From: CAVQJU01 sp963754955
GTDB lineage: Bacteria > Acidobacteriota > Vicinamibacteria > Vicinamibacterales > CAVVIG01
Direction of reading: 5' to 3'
DNA length: 64,000 bases
Assembly (NCBI GenBank): GCA_963754955.1
Contig: CAVWHY010000012.1
Location: 1,240,001-1,304,000 of the forward strand
Shown: positions 39,668-48,914 of the stretch, piece by piece
How positions within the stretch are numbered: position 1 is the stretch's first letter
Layout of the letters: each line of letters opens with the position of its first letter
Position numbers and translations under genes: made by a program
The notes under the pieces: generated by a model
What the model saw: the letters and a program-made list of their open reading frames with translations, nothing else
Databases searched by the model: none
What the model was told of the DNA's origin: nothing

Positions 39668-40513
39668 TCACTCGCTTCTGTCAAAGGCGCCGCGCCAGAC
39701 GGAATCCCTGGGAGCATCAGGGTCTTGCTGACGCACCCACACAAAGTTATTCCGCCGATCGGGGCGCGTATTGCCTATGTACGTGCCGGTCAGTCGACCC
39801 TGAGACAGATACAAGGTCAGGAGATTGGCCGTGGGCTCTCCTGCCGCGTCCACGTGAGCGATGCTGACCAGGAATGCATTGCGACTGATCACGGCAGATT
39901 CGATAAAAGCTGAGTACGAGCCATCCTCGCATTTGGCATCGCATGCGATACCGAGGATGCGATCACCCACTCGTTTGAGAAGATAGGCGGTCGGACCCAT
40001 TGGCGCTCTCCAGACGCCCAGCACCTTTTCTGGCGTGAGCAGCTCGGGCGGACCTGCCGGCATGTACGGCTCGGGTCCTCCGGATCGGCGACCTTCCGCC
40101 AGGAGAGCGGCTGCGTTCGGCGTGGGGCGCATCAACGTCACCGCAACCGACTGGCCGGGGTTGTCCTCACGCGAAGCGGTGAGGGTCATTCGCCCGCCCA
40201 TAACTTTTCCCCGAAACGTCTCCCTGTAGGCCTTTCCGTCTGCCCGGTCATGGAGCAGAGTGAACGAGACCGCATCCCCCTGAACTCTGCCATCCGATAC
40301 AAACGCAAGGTTGTTGAGATCGAAGCATCGCGTGCAGACGACCCCCGAGATCCGATCGTCTTGAACCGCGAAGATGTACATGTAGTGCGCACCGGTGCCT
40401 TCGGTGACCCACGAGCCTCTGACGGCGGCAGCTCGGTTCGGCGCCTGCCCGGCCGCTCCACACGAAACACGGTCGGAACCGGTCAATACCAGCATCGAGA
40501 CGACGAAGACCAT
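39668..40513 (-). CDS. Exported protein of unknown function, two-repeat
   Basis: A 281-residue protein starting MVFVVSMLVLTGSDRVSCGAAG, a signal-type N-terminus. Two similar segments follow, one starting GSWVTEGTGAHYMYIFAVQDDRISGVVC and one VLGVWRAPMGPTAYLLKRVGDRILGIAC. Each has W, a beta-rich body and a CxxC (CTRC, CDAKC) patch, so the protein looks like an internal duplication of a lipocalin-like or beta-barrel unit. I do not recognise the family. ATG 40513 is chosen because the hydrophobic segment starts there. Confidence 0.65.
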   Translation of the reverse strand: MVFVVSMLVLTGSDRVSCGAAGQAPNRAAAVRGSWVTEGTGAHYMYIFAVQDDRISGVVCTRCFDLNNLAFVSDGRVQGDAVSFTLLHDRADGKAYRETFRGKVMGGRMTLTASREDNPGQSVAVTLMRPTPNAAALLAEGRRSGGPEPYMPAGPPELLTPEKVLGVWRAPMGPTAYLLKRVGDRILGIACDAKCEDGSYSAFIESAVISRNAFLVSIAHVDAAGEPTANLLTLYLSQGRLTGTYIGNTRPDRRNNFVWVRQQDPDAPRDSVWRGAFDRSE

Positions 40514-40629
40514 GACTCTCACAGCACCCCCACCAGGAAGTTCTGCGCACATTCTACCGAGCCCGTCTACACTCAAGCCACGCGAAGGCGGCTGCACGCT
40601 TCTGTAGTCCGCGCGGATGGAGAGCCCGT

Positions 40630-41385
40630 ATGCGCACGTTCCTGCGTCTGTGTGTGATGGTGGCCCTGACAGGCAGCGTCGTGGCGTCTTTGTGGGCCCA
40701 GCCACCCCCTCCCCGTCCGAGGGGGATTCCCAAGCCTCCGGATCCGGGGCCGCTGTTCTTCAGGGAGAACTGGCGGAATCCCAGGACCTACGATGCCAAC
40801 ACGCTCCCGCTGACCAGCGTGACGCAGGAGGTGGTGACGACTCCAGACCTCGTGTTGACCGTCTACGATCCGAACGCGAAGTACATTCCCGACTACAGGA
40901 AGACATTACGCCCGGGTTCGTGGGCAGAGGACTGGACGGGTCCAACCTGTCTCATGATCTACGGCGTCGAGAGACCCGAGCTCTGGGGCGGCTCGTGCGG
41001 GGCCGTGACGGTGACGCTGCGCCACAAGAACAACTTCGTGGATCTGTCGAACCGCGGTCGTGTCATCTGGGGCACGTATGTCTCGGGGTTTCACGTGGCC
41101 AGACTCGTCGTGAAATTGGCGGACGGCACCTTCCTCGTTGGCGATCCGGGTACCGGCACACCCGACGTCTCTCATATCGAAAACGAAGTCGTACTGTCGT
41201 CACTTCGGTGGCTGAAGCTCGACGTGCCCCAGACGGTCACGCGCGGCACCTGGGTGGAGAAGCCAGACCTGTCCAGGGTGGACGAGATTGGCTGGGCGCA
41301 GCTGATGCCGGGTTCGGGCCACGGCGTCGGTGGCTTTGTCGCTGTCTCCAAATTCGAGGTCTGGGGCAAGCCGGTTGCCAGATAA
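40630..41385 (+). CDS. Exported protein of unknown function
   Basis: A 251-residue protein with a signal peptide (MRTFLRLCVMVALTGSVVAS, cleavage near LWAQ) and a proline-rich start to the mature chain. The remainder is beta-rich, with features of a jelly-roll (GVERPELWGG, VHVARLVVKLADGTFLVGDPG-like, and KFEVWGKPVAR at the end). The pattern resembles secreted proteins predicted to bind carbohydrate, but no family was identified. It is divergent from the 39668-40513 gene, which is also exported. Confidence 0.65.
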   Translation: MRTFLRLCVMVALTGSVVASLWAQPPPPRPRGIPKPPDPGPLFFRENWRNPRTYDANTLPLTSVTQEVVTTPDLVLTVYDPNAKYIPDYRKTLRPGSWAEDWTGPTCLMIYGVERPELWGGSCGAVTVTLRHKNNFVDLSNRGRVIWGTYVSGFHVARLVVKLADGTFLVGDPGTGTPDVSHIENEVVLSSLRWLKLDVPQTVTRGTWVEKPDLSRVDEIGWAQLMPGSGHGVGGFVAVSKFEVWGKPVAR

Positions 41386-41504
41386 GCCACACGAACAGCC
41401 GATTCGTTCAACGACAATAGCTGCTTCGTCCAATCCCGGCTGCCGCCCTGGATGAGAGACTCCTCTCGTTGGCATGACGTCAACATCAAACAAAGGAGCT
41501 ACTC

Positions 41505-41687
41505 ATGTCACCCCAGTCAAACGTCTGTGCATGCGCGGTCTGCGGCGGTTCCCAGTGCCAGTGCGGCTGCCAGAACACCGCGGCCCCGCCGGCGGCCTCG
41601 TGCCAGTGCGGCGAAGTCTGCAGCTGCGCGGAGATGTGCAACTGCAAGGCCTGCCAGCACGCGAACGCTCACTCCCAGAACCGGTGA
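41505..41687 (+). CDS. Cysteine-rich metallothionein-like peptide
   Basis: A 60-residue peptide with 13 cysteines at 8, 10, 13, 18, 20, 22, 33, 35, 39, 41, 45, 47 and 50, mostly as CxC and CxxC, in two clusters separated by a Pro/Ala spacer. This is the composition of a metallothionein, but the spacing is unlike the nine-cysteine cyanobacterial SmtA/BmtA pattern and only one histidine-rich patch (HANAH) is present. AAAGGAG lies 7 nt before ATG 41505, and a strong hairpin follows at 41704-41731. It probably binds soft metals such as Cu, Zn or Cd in the cytoplasm. The family assignment is by composition only. Confidence 0.8.
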   Translation: MSPQSNVCACAVCGGSQCQCGCQNTAAPPAASCQCGEVCSCAEMCNCKACQHANAHSQNR

Positions 41688-41703
41688 TGCACAGCTGGAT
41701 ATG

Positions 41704-41731
41704 GCGGGCGCCGCCCGTACGCGGCGCCCGC
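41704..41731. terminator. Strong hairpin between convergent metallothionein-like and TonB genes
   Basis: A perfect 11-bp stem GCGGGCGCCGC/GCGGCGCCCGC with loop CCGTAC. It lies 16 nt past the small peptide's stop and 24 nt from the end of the opposite gene. There is no T-run, so it may act as a bidirectional stop or an RNA-stabilising stem. Confidence 0.55.
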
Positions 41732-41755
41732 GATGCAAACGTCTTCCCAGCTCGT

Positions 41756-44119
41756 TCAAAAGCGAACCAGCGCGCCTAACGACCATTGGCGCGGCGCCGA
41801 GTGCTGACCCGGCGAGAACTCGCTGTCGCGCGCGATCACGAACAGGCTGTTCGCGACGTTCGTGACGTCCAATCGCACCGTCAGGCGGGGGCGCTGGTTC
41901 CCGTCGCGCAACAGGTCCATCGCGATGGTCGCATCGGCAGTGAAATGGGCGGGCACGCGAGCGGCAATCCCGTCCGCACCGGCGTCCGGCTCAGGCGCCT
42001 CGTCAACGCTATCGTGATGGTGCGGGGCCCCGTGTCCGACGGGAGTGCCGCTGCCGTACTCGACCGATAGTCCAGTCCAGAACCCGGTGCGCCGCTGATG
42101 ATATGTCCCGGCAGCCGTCAGCGTATGCACCTGATCCATGGGTGCGTTGAACCAGTTCGTATCCGACAGGTGCTCGGCTTCGGTTACGAAGCCGCCAGTC
42201 ACAGGGTTCCTGAACTCGACGCGGCCGAGGGCGTAATTCACGTACGCAGTCAGGCCACTGCGCGCGAACGCATTGACGTCCCCTCGCACTTCGAGGCCGT
42301 ATGCCCGGCCGCGGTCGAAGCTGGCATACGAATAGATCCGCGCGTCTGGCCAGATGGTGGTGTGCACCGGGTTGTTCGTGGCGCGATAGTAACCGGTGAC
42401 GTTCAGCTGGAGGAGACCCGACGACATCGAGCCCCCGAGCTCGAACTGGTTCTCCGTCGCCGGCCGCAGCGCGGGAAGCGCCACGCCGATTTCCCTGATC
42501 TGGCTGGTCAGGCCCGCGCTGCTCGACAACACGCCTTCGATCGGCGGCGGCACGAAGAAATGATTGTACGACGCGTGGACCACCGCACCCTGTCCCGCCC
42601 GATACGCGACGTTCACGCGAGGGCTGACCTGCGTTTCGTCGATGACCAGCGCGTGTCGATCGATGCGGACCCCGAAGTCGCCTGTCAGGCGGCCGCCAAG
42701 CTGGATGTCGTCCTGCGCGAACGCGCTCACCTGCCCGCCGCGTTCGCGGCCGGCGAACGAAATGCGCTGGTTCGCGATGTGAATGTGCGGCAGTGCCAGC
42801 AGGTGCGTGAGGTCGCGATACCCCGTGTAGTCGTAATAGAGATCTTCCTGCGGGCGAAGCGCTACCGCATCGACGCCGACCTTCAACGCGTGCCGCCCTG
42901 CGATACGTGTAATGTCGGCCTTGGCCCCGAACGTCTGGACTTCGCGCAGTAACGATGCGTGCGCGGCGAGCGGACCGGCCGCAGGCGACAGCTGCAGACG
43001 CGACCAGCGCTGATACGCCGTCGCATCGACGACGCCCGTCGACCAGGCGCGCGTCCAGCCAGCCGTGAGCGTCTGCTGCCGTGCGTCCTGGTCGGCGTTC
43101 GCGTCCGGCCGCAGCGCCGCGTCCTGCGGCGTTTTCGGGATCTGCGCGCCGGCCGCGTCGCCCATGACCACGACGTTAAGGGCGCCGACGTGCGGGTCGC
43201 TCCAGTCGACGCGACCGAACGCATGCTGTGCGTCGCCGGCATCGTGAATGGCGTCCCGGTCGGGAGGACTCAGGAACCGGTTCGACGCGAGCGCCGCGCC
43301 CGAGAAGAAATACCCGAAAGACCCGCGGCGGCCACCGGCCTCCGCCGCCGCCTGGCGCCATCCACTGCCACCGACACTGAACGTCGCTGTCCCGCGGTCC
43401 TGGAGGCGGAGTCCTGACTTCGTGGCGACGTCCACGACGCCGCCAAACCGATTACCGTATTCCGCCGGAAACGCGCCGGTCATCACGTTGGCCGTCTCGA
43501 TGATGTCCGGGCTGACGCCGGCGGAGAACATCGCGTGCGGGTTCTCCCAGAACGCGACACCATCGATGATCGGATTCAGTGCGATCTCTTCGCCGCGCAC
43601 GTGAACGAAGTCGTCGTGGCCGCGGATCATGCCCGGCACCGAGGCGACGATCGCGTCAGGCAGGCTGCGGCGGTCGAACGCCGGCAGCCGCTCGATCGAC
43701 TTTCTCGTCAGGATGGTCGAACTTGGCGAGTGCGTCGCCGGAAGCGTGGGGATGTCCGCGGTCACGCGGACGGTCACGTTCAACCGTGCGACGTCGAGTG
43801 GCAGCGAAAGGATCCTGACCTCGCGCGGTTCGATCGTGACGACCATGTGACGGGACTCGAAGCCGTCGACAACGGCGGAGACGACGTACTGGTCGGGGGC
43901 GACCTGCGCAAACGCGAAACGACCATTGCCGTCGGTGGTCGCCTCTTGCGGCACGCGGTCTGCGGTGGCCTGCAAGGTGACCGTGACGCCGGGCAGCGCG
44001 GATCGATCCGTGGCGGCGATTACCTGGCCCTGAACGATGGCGTCGCTTTGCGCCGCCGCGGGAGTCGCAGGTGCGGCCACCGCGATGAGCGCCGCGAAGA
44101 GAAGAATGTGTCGTGTCAT
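41756..44119 (-). CDS. TonB-dependent receptor with a His-rich extracellular loop
   Basis: A 787-residue outer-membrane receptor. After the signal peptide (MTRHILLFAALIAVAAPATPAAAQ) come a carboxypeptidase-regulatory domain (IVQGQVIAATDRSALPGVTVTLQ), a plug domain (RGHDDFVHVRGEEIALNPIIDG) and a barrel ending in WSLGALVRF. Near the C-terminus GHGAPHHHDSVDEAPEPD forms a His/Asp-rich insertion, likely in a surface loop, which suggests metal or metal-chelate binding. Start ATG 44119 shares its A with the upstream stop (TGATG), so it is coupled to the di-heme cytochrome gene. A metallothionein-like gene lies just beyond its 3' end. Confidence 0.9.
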   Translation of the reverse strand: MTRHILLFAALIAVAAPATPAAAQSDAIVQGQVIAATDRSALPGVTVTLQATADRVPQEATTDGNGRFAFAQVAPDQYVVSAVVDGFESRHMVVTIEPREVRILSLPLDVARLNVTVRVTADIPTLPATHSPSSTILTRKSIERLPAFDRRSLPDAIVASVPGMIRGHDDFVHVRGEEIALNPIIDGVAFWENPHAMFSAGVSPDIIETANVMTGAFPAEYGNRFGGVVDVATKSGLRLQDRGTATFSVGGSGWRQAAAEAGGRRGSFGYFFSGAALASNRFLSPPDRDAIHDAGDAQHAFGRVDWSDPHVGALNVVVMGDAAGAQIPKTPQDAALRPDANADQDARQQTLTAGWTRAWSTGVVDATAYQRWSRLQLSPAAGPLAAHASLLREVQTFGAKADITRIAGRHALKVGVDAVALRPQEDLYYDYTGYRDLTHLLALPHIHIANQRISFAGRERGGQVSAFAQDDIQLGGRLTGDFGVRIDRHALVIDETQVSPRVNVAYRAGQGAVVHASYNHFFVPPPIEGVLSSSAGLTSQIREIGVALPALRPATENQFELGGSMSSGLLQLNVTGYYRATNNPVHTTIWPDARIYSYASFDRGRAYGLEVRGDVNAFARSGLTAYVNYALGRVEFRNPVTGGFVTEAEHLSDTNWFNAPMDQVHTLTAAGTYHQRRTGFWTGLSVEYGSGTPVGHGAPHHHDSVDEAPEPDAGADGIAARVPAHFTADATIAMDLLRDGNQRPRLTVRLDVTNVANSLFVIARDSEFSPGQHSAPRQWSLGALVRF

Positions 44120-45537
44120 CAGAGTGCTCGAAGGAATGCGAGCAGGTCCGCCTTCTCCTGCTCGGTGAAGCGGGCCTGGAATCGCGTGTCGTAGAACCTG
44201 ATCACCTCGGCCAGCGTCGCGGCCGAGCCGTCGTGGAAATACGGGGGCCGGGCAGCCAGCGCGCGGAGCACGGGACCTTTGAACTTGCCGACGTCGTTCC
44301 ATTTGCCGGTCACCATCGCCCGTCCGGGATCGGTCGTGCGAACCGTCTCGCCGGTGGCGCGATGCCGCAGCGTGTAGAGCGGCAGGTCGGGTGTGCGCCT
44401 CGAGGCGTCCGTGATGCCGATGTTCAACGGCATCGGCACCGAGTGATTGCCGGCATTCGGCGTGTCGTGACAGACGGTGCACGTGCCGTTCAGCATCGGA
44501 CGGCGCACCGGGTCGTCGGCGCGGCCGTTCAGGCCGGGCACGTTGTCGATGACGAACTGGCGCGTGTTGAAAATGGCCTCACCACGCGCGATCGCCTGGC
44601 GATGAGGAGCGCCGCTGTCCGTCCATCCGCGAAACAGCGTGAACACGAACGGGTCCAGACCACCGGACGACGCGCCGCACGCGCCGGGCATCGGCGGCCG
44701 CATGTCGAGCGGGTCGTTGATGCCGATGCAGAACAGCTCGCGGCCGATTGTCGCGGGGCCGCTGCGTGCCGCGCCGTCAGCGAGGCTGCCCGCCGAGCGA
44801 TCGACGACCTGCGCGGCGAACAGCCCGAGCTCGAAGTCGACAATCGAATGAACCTGCGCAGGCGGAGGCGGCACGCCCTGCGCGTGGCCGGTGACCGCGT
44901 CCACGACCTGCCGGATCAGTCCGTCGCGGATCGCCTGGCCGGGATGCGAGGCGCGCGCGTCCCACATCACGCCGCTCAGGAACTTCAGGTTGGCGGAGGG
45001 CAGCGGCCGCCTGTACATCGACGCGGACGTCAGAGGCGCGGCGCAGTGATACGGATCGTCGACGGCGAGGATTTCGAACTCCGCCCGGGCGGGGAGGTCG
45101 AGCGGTACGCGAATCAGTCCCTTCTGCAGCAGGAGGCTGAACGCTCGCCGGCGCTGGCCGACGGTGGAGACGTCGGCGGCCTGGCAGTTGGAGCCGTCGT
45201 TCGTGCGAAAGATCGGATCGCGCCCATCGGTACGGTCGAACCGATCGCGCAGTTCCGAAGGCGTGATGCTCCAGGCCTGCGCCGGCTGGTGACACGTCAC
45301 GCACGATCGCCCGTTGGTCCCGAGCGCCTGAAAGAACGGATTGGCGGAGCTCAGCTCGTCGAGGCCGACGGTTGCGGCGGCGCCGCTCGCGTTGGGGAAC
45401 GTCAGCTCGCCCGTGCGGCGCGGCGGGACCGACGAGCCGTAGGCCGTCGCGATGACGGCCGTCACGGCCGCGACGACCGTCACGCCGGTGATCAACCGGC
45501 GTGACAGCCCTGTCTGGTGTTGCGGTGTGCGATCCAT
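44119..45537 (-). CDS. Exported di-heme cytochrome c, peroxidase (MauG/CcpA-like) family
   Basis: A 472-residue protein with an N-terminal membrane or signal segment (LITGVTVVAAVTAVIATA) and two heme c motifs, CVTCH in the N-terminal third and CTVCH in the C-terminal half. The C-terminal segment VGKFKGPVLRALAARPPYFHDGSAATLAEVIRFYD is the classic ending of bacterial di-heme cytochrome c peroxidases, including the PPYFHDGS motif. It is longer than typical CcpA (about 330-350 residues), with an extra middle part. It may oxidise peroxide or a partner protein in the periplasm. It is translationally coupled to the TonB receptor downstream. Confidence 0.88.
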   Translation of the reverse strand: MDRTPQHQTGLSRRLITGVTVVAAVTAVIATAYGSSVPPRRTGELTFPNASGAAATVGLDELSSANPFFQALGTNGRSCVTCHQPAQAWSITPSELRDRFDRTDGRDPIFRTNDGSNCQAADVSTVGQRRRAFSLLLQKGLIRVPLDLPARAEFEILAVDDPYHCAAPLTSASMYRRPLPSANLKFLSGVMWDARASHPGQAIRDGLIRQVVDAVTGHAQGVPPPPAQVHSIVDFELGLFAAQVVDRSAGSLADGAARSGPATIGRELFCIGINDPLDMRPPMPGACGASSGGLDPFVFTLFRGWTDSGAPHRQAIARGEAIFNTRQFVIDNVPGLNGRADDPVRRPMLNGTCTVCHDTPNAGNHSVPMPLNIGITDASRRTPDLPLYTLRHRATGETVRTTDPGRAMVTGKWNDVGKFKGPVLRALAARPPYFHDGSAATLAEVIRFYDTRFQARFTEQEKADLLAFLRAL

Positions 45538-45567
45538 AAGTCACCTGTCAGATCGGTCCGCGCGCGG

Positions 45568-46140
45568 TTACTGCGTGGGGCCGTTGAAGGCGTCGCAGGA
45601 GATCCTCGTGTTCCAGTTCACGAACGTGCCGGTCGGGTTGTCCTTCCACGCCCAGACGTGCAACGTGTAGAAGCGCGGCAGCCCGAAACGGTTCGGCGCC
45701 TCGAACTGCTGGAACTTCTGGCCCATGAGCTCGGGCGAAGACGAGTGCTTCTTGTCCCATGCGTCCGCCAGCACGAGGTAGTCGGCGCCGGTGAGGCGCA
45801 CCTGGCCGTTGCCGATCGGCTCGTAGAGGATGATCTCCGGCCGTTCCGGATCGATCTCGCCGTCCATCACCAGCGGCATGTTGACGTAGTGGAGTCCCAT
45901 GGCTCCGGCATCGGGCCCGCTGACACAGCCAAACGCGAGACCGTACCCGGCCGCTTCAGCCGCGGCGACGTTCTTGTACTGCTCGGTGATCTGGCGCACC
46001 AGCTTCACCAGCGGGCCCGTCGTCGGGCCGCCGTGGTCGTGTTCGTCCGCGGCATGCGCGCGCGAAACGGACAGGCTCGCGACGGCCAGCGTGGCGGCCA
46101 GGGCAAACGTGAATCGTGTGACGAGTCCTCGAACGGTCAT
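45568..46140 (-). CDS. Exported protein of unknown function
   Basis: A 190-residue protein with signal peptide (TRFTFALAATLAVASLSVSRAHA) and a mature start rich in His and Asp (ADEHDHGG). Conserved-looking segments include GCVSGPDAGAMGLHYVN, PEIILYEPIGNGQVRLTGADYLVL and PRFYTLHVWAWKDNPTG; the two cysteines may pair. I recognise this as a recurrent exported unknown but not by a named domain. GGAGG five nt upstream supports ATG 46140. It lies 30 nt before the peroxidase gene, so the three genes (this, cytochrome, TonB receptor) form an operon. Confidence 0.72.
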   Translation of the reverse strand: MTVRGLVTRFTFALAATLAVASLSVSRAHAADEHDHGGPTTGPLVKLVRQITEQYKNVAAAEAAGYGLAFGCVSGPDAGAMGLHYVNMPLVMDGEIDPERPEIILYEPIGNGQVRLTGADYLVLADAWDKKHSSSPELMGQKFQQFEAPNRFGLPRFYTLHVWAWKDNPTGTFVNWNTRISCDAFNGPTQ

Positions 46141-46321
46141 AACAGCCTCCATCGACGGACATTGCCGTCGTGAATGATGCGTCGCACCGGCACTGAGGCG
46201 CCGGCGGGGTCGTGCGACGCTGACATCTGATCGACCCGCACTCTGAAGATCGAAATGTCGCCGCGAAACACGACACGCGCCGGGAATCACACAGGAGGAT
46301 GGGCGCGATGCGCCGGGCCGG
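46141..46321. other. Upstream region of the 46140 operon
   Basis: A 181-bp gap after the Ser/Thr kinase gene. I see no sigma-54 promoter, no copy of the CGACA repeat and no clear sigma-70 promoter here. A GGCGCCGGCG-rich stretch near 46200 could form a hairpin. Confidence 0.5.
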
Positions 46322-48865
46322 TCAGCGGCCGCTGGAGGACGGCTGGAGGTGCGGAGCGGAATTCTGCAGGGTCGCGAGCCGCGCCTGGTTGGCGGCACGC
46401 TCGCGTTCCTGGATCCCGGGAACTGCCTTGAGCCCGCGGTCCGCGGCAATCATCAGCGGTTCCGCTTCCGCGTACCGCTTCTGCGACGCGAGGGCTGCGC
46501 CAAGCAGGCTTTGTGTTTGCGCGATACGCCAGTCGCCGGGCGGATAGAGCTTCTCGCGCGCGCTGAGTGCGGCGCGGAGCGAAGACTCCGTGGCCGCGGC
46601 GTCACCACGCGCGATGCGGACGCGGGCGAGATTGGCGACGAAGCCAAGCACGCGCGGGTGGTCGCTTCCGAGCTGGGGCTCCGAAATGTGCAAAGACTGT
46701 TCGAGAAGCGTCTGCGCTTCGGCGAGCCGGCCGCGCCATTCCTCAGCCAGTGCCAGGCTGTTCAGCGCCTGTGCGTACTCCAGTCCGTCTGGACCGAACA
46801 CGCGCCGATAGACGTCAGCCGATTCCCGAAGCAACGCTTCGCCTCCTGCTGCGTCGCCTTGTAACAGCAGCAGCTGGGCGAGCGTTCCTTTTGCCGCGGC
46901 ACTGTTCGGGTGGTCCGGTCCCAGCATGTGCACGGTCGTCGCCACGTTCTGCCGCAGGAACGGGTCGGCGCCCGCCAGGTCGCCGCGCTGCATCAGCAGA
47001 CGTCCGAGTTCCGCCTTGCTCGTGGCGGTTTCACGGTGCTCTTCGCCAAACACCTTGCGTCGAATGGCGAGCGATTCGCGGATCGCGGGCTCGGCCTCGT
47101 CCGTACGTCCGTTTTCCGTCAGCACACGGGCGAGCTCGATGAGCGTCACGGCAACGTCCTTGTCCTCCGGGCCGAGCAGCCGGCGGCGCATCAGCAGGCT
47201 CTCGCGGAGCAGCGGTTCGGCAGCAGGAAGGTTGCCTTGCTCGCGGTACAGCACGCCCAGATCGTTGAGGGTCTGCGCCAGCGTCGTGTGGCCAGAGCGG
47301 AAGGCGTCGCGTCCGAGCACGAGCGCGCGTTCGAGCAACGGGAGCGCCTTCGGGTACAGTCCCATCCGCAGGTAGGTGCGGCCGACCATGGTCAACATCC
47401 GCGCCTGGAGCTCCGGCTCGCCCGTCATCTCCCTGTCGATTCGCTGCACGGCCAGATCGAGCGGGCTCTGAGCGTCCGGGTCGCGCGAGTCAGGCGTCCG
47501 ATAGGGGTCGGCGCTGGTCAGCAGGCCTATCAGCAGATCGCTGACCTTTGACGATCGGGCGGCCTCCTGCCGCGCGCGATCGCGTTCGGTCGACAGGCGG
47601 ACCGTGTAGAACACCACGAGCGCAGCAACGAGGGCTACCACCACCGTGGTGCCCGCCAGCACGCGGTAATGGCGTCGCACGAACTTCGCGGTGCGGTATC
47701 CGAACGCGTCGCCCCTCGCAGAGATCGGCAGATGCTCGAGGTACCGATGGAGATCGTCGGCAAACGCGGCGACCGATGGATATCGCTCAGCCGGATTGCG
47801 CTTGAGCGCCTTCGCCAGAATCGTTTCGAGATCGCCCTCCAGCGCCCGGTGCAGGCGCTCGGGTGCCATGCCCCGCGCAGCCGCACGCGCAATGACATCG
47901 TCGTCGTTGGCTCTGGGACGCACGGCGGCTGAAAGCCGCAGCGGCTCGCGATCGGTAATCGCGCGGACATAGTCCGCCGACGTTTGCGTCTCGACCCCGG
48001 CCGGGTGCCGGCCGGTCAGCAGCTCGAACAGCACGACGCCCAGGGCGTACACGTCGGTCGCCGTGGTAATCGGCCCGCCGGTCAGCTGCTCCGGCGCTGC
48101 GTACCTCGGCGTCAGCGCGACGTCGCCTTCGTGCGTCAGCATGGTCACGGCGGGACTGGCGCGGTCGGCTTCGAGCAGCTTCGCGATGCCGAAATCGAGC
48201 AGCTTGACCGTCCCTTCGGCGGACACCAGCACGTTCGACGGCTTGAGATCGCGATGGACGATGAGGTTCGCGTGCGCGTGGGCGACGGCCGCCTGGACAT
48301 CGAGAAACAGGCGAATCCGTTCGTCGACCGAGCTCCGTTTCTCGTCGCAATACCGATCGATCGGAAGCCCGTCGACGTACTCGAGGACGAGATAGGGCTG
48401 CCCGGTGACCGACAAGCCGGCGTCGATGAGCCGGCCGATATGCGGATGCGTGAGCCGCGCCAGGATCGTGCCTTCGCGCCTGAACCGTTTCTCGGCCGAG
48501 CGGCCGAGCAGCGCAGCGTTCAGCAGCTTGACCGCCGCATGGCCGGTGAACCGGCCATCGCTGCGCTCGGCGAGCCAGACGCTGCCCATCCCGCCATGGC
48601 CGATCGGCGAAACGAGCGTGTACGGGCCGAAGGACAGGCCGGCCAGTGTGGCTTCCGGAGGATGGATGACGGGCGGCGAGGCCAGAAACCCCTCCGCCGT
48701 CAACAGATGGTGCTCGGTCAGGAGGGCCCGCACGTCCGCGGCGGTCAGCGGATCTTCAGCGCCGAGCACTTCCAGGTACTTGTCGCGCTCTGTCGTCGTC
48801 AGGTCGAGCAGCCGATCGAGATGCGGGCTGGCACGCTGCCACCGGTCGGCGCTGATCCCACTCAT
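46322..48865 (-). CDS. Membrane Ser/Thr protein kinase with C-terminal TPR repeats
   Basis: An 847-residue kinase. The catalytic domain (about residues 80-350) has the P-loop GHGGMGSV, lysine in AAVKLL, HRDLKPSN and DFG. One transmembrane segment follows (VLAGTTVVVALVAALVVFY). The outer half is a TPR array with at least seven repeats (NDLGVLYREQGNLPAAEPLLRESL and similar). An N-terminal helical region of about 75 residues precedes the kinase. It probably senses a periplasmic partner through the TPRs and phosphorylates cytoplasmic targets. An ECF sigma factor gene lies 49 nt upstream on the same strand, a pairing common in acidobacteria and planctomycetes. Confidence 0.94.
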   Translation of the reverse strand: MSGISADRWQRASPHLDRLLDLTTTERDKYLEVLGAEDPLTAADVRALLTEHHLLTAEGFLASPPVIHPPEATLAGLSFGPYTLVSPIGHGGMGSVWLAERSDGRFTGHAAVKLLNAALLGRSAEKRFRREGTILARLTHPHIGRLIDAGLSVTGQPYLVLEYVDGLPIDRYCDEKRSSVDERIRLFLDVQAAVAHAHANLIVHRDLKPSNVLVSAEGTVKLLDFGIAKLLEADRASPAVTMLTHEGDVALTPRYAAPEQLTGGPITTATDVYALGVVLFELLTGRHPAGVETQTSADYVRAITDREPLRLSAAVRPRANDDDVIARAAARGMAPERLHRALEGDLETILAKALKRNPAERYPSVAAFADDLHRYLEHLPISARGDAFGYRTAKFVRRHYRVLAGTTVVVALVAALVVFYTVRLSTERDRARQEAARSSKVSDLLIGLLTSADPYRTPDSRDPDAQSPLDLAVQRIDREMTGEPELQARMLTMVGRTYLRMGLYPKALPLLERALVLGRDAFRSGHTTLAQTLNDLGVLYREQGNLPAAEPLLRESLLMRRRLLGPEDKDVAVTLIELARVLTENGRTDEAEPAIRESLAIRRKVFGEEHRETATSKAELGRLLMQRGDLAGADPFLRQNVATTVHMLGPDHPNSAAAKGTLAQLLLLQGDAAGGEALLRESADVYRRVFGPDGLEYAQALNSLALAEEWRGRLAEAQTLLEQSLHISEPQLGSDHPRVLGFVANLARVRIARGDAAATESSLRAALSAREKLYPPGDWRIAQTQSLLGAALASQKRYAEAEPLMIAADRGLKAVPGIQERERAANQARLATLQNSAPHLQPSSSGR

Positions 48866-48914
48866 GTCCTGCCTGCTCGATCAGTAGATCGCAAACGCCG
48901 GTCAAAACCCGACA

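Noticed and set aside
39496..39744. 82-residue minus-strand reading frame after the tRNA
   Set aside because: It overlaps the better supported exported protein gene, has no ribosome site and shows no family pattern.
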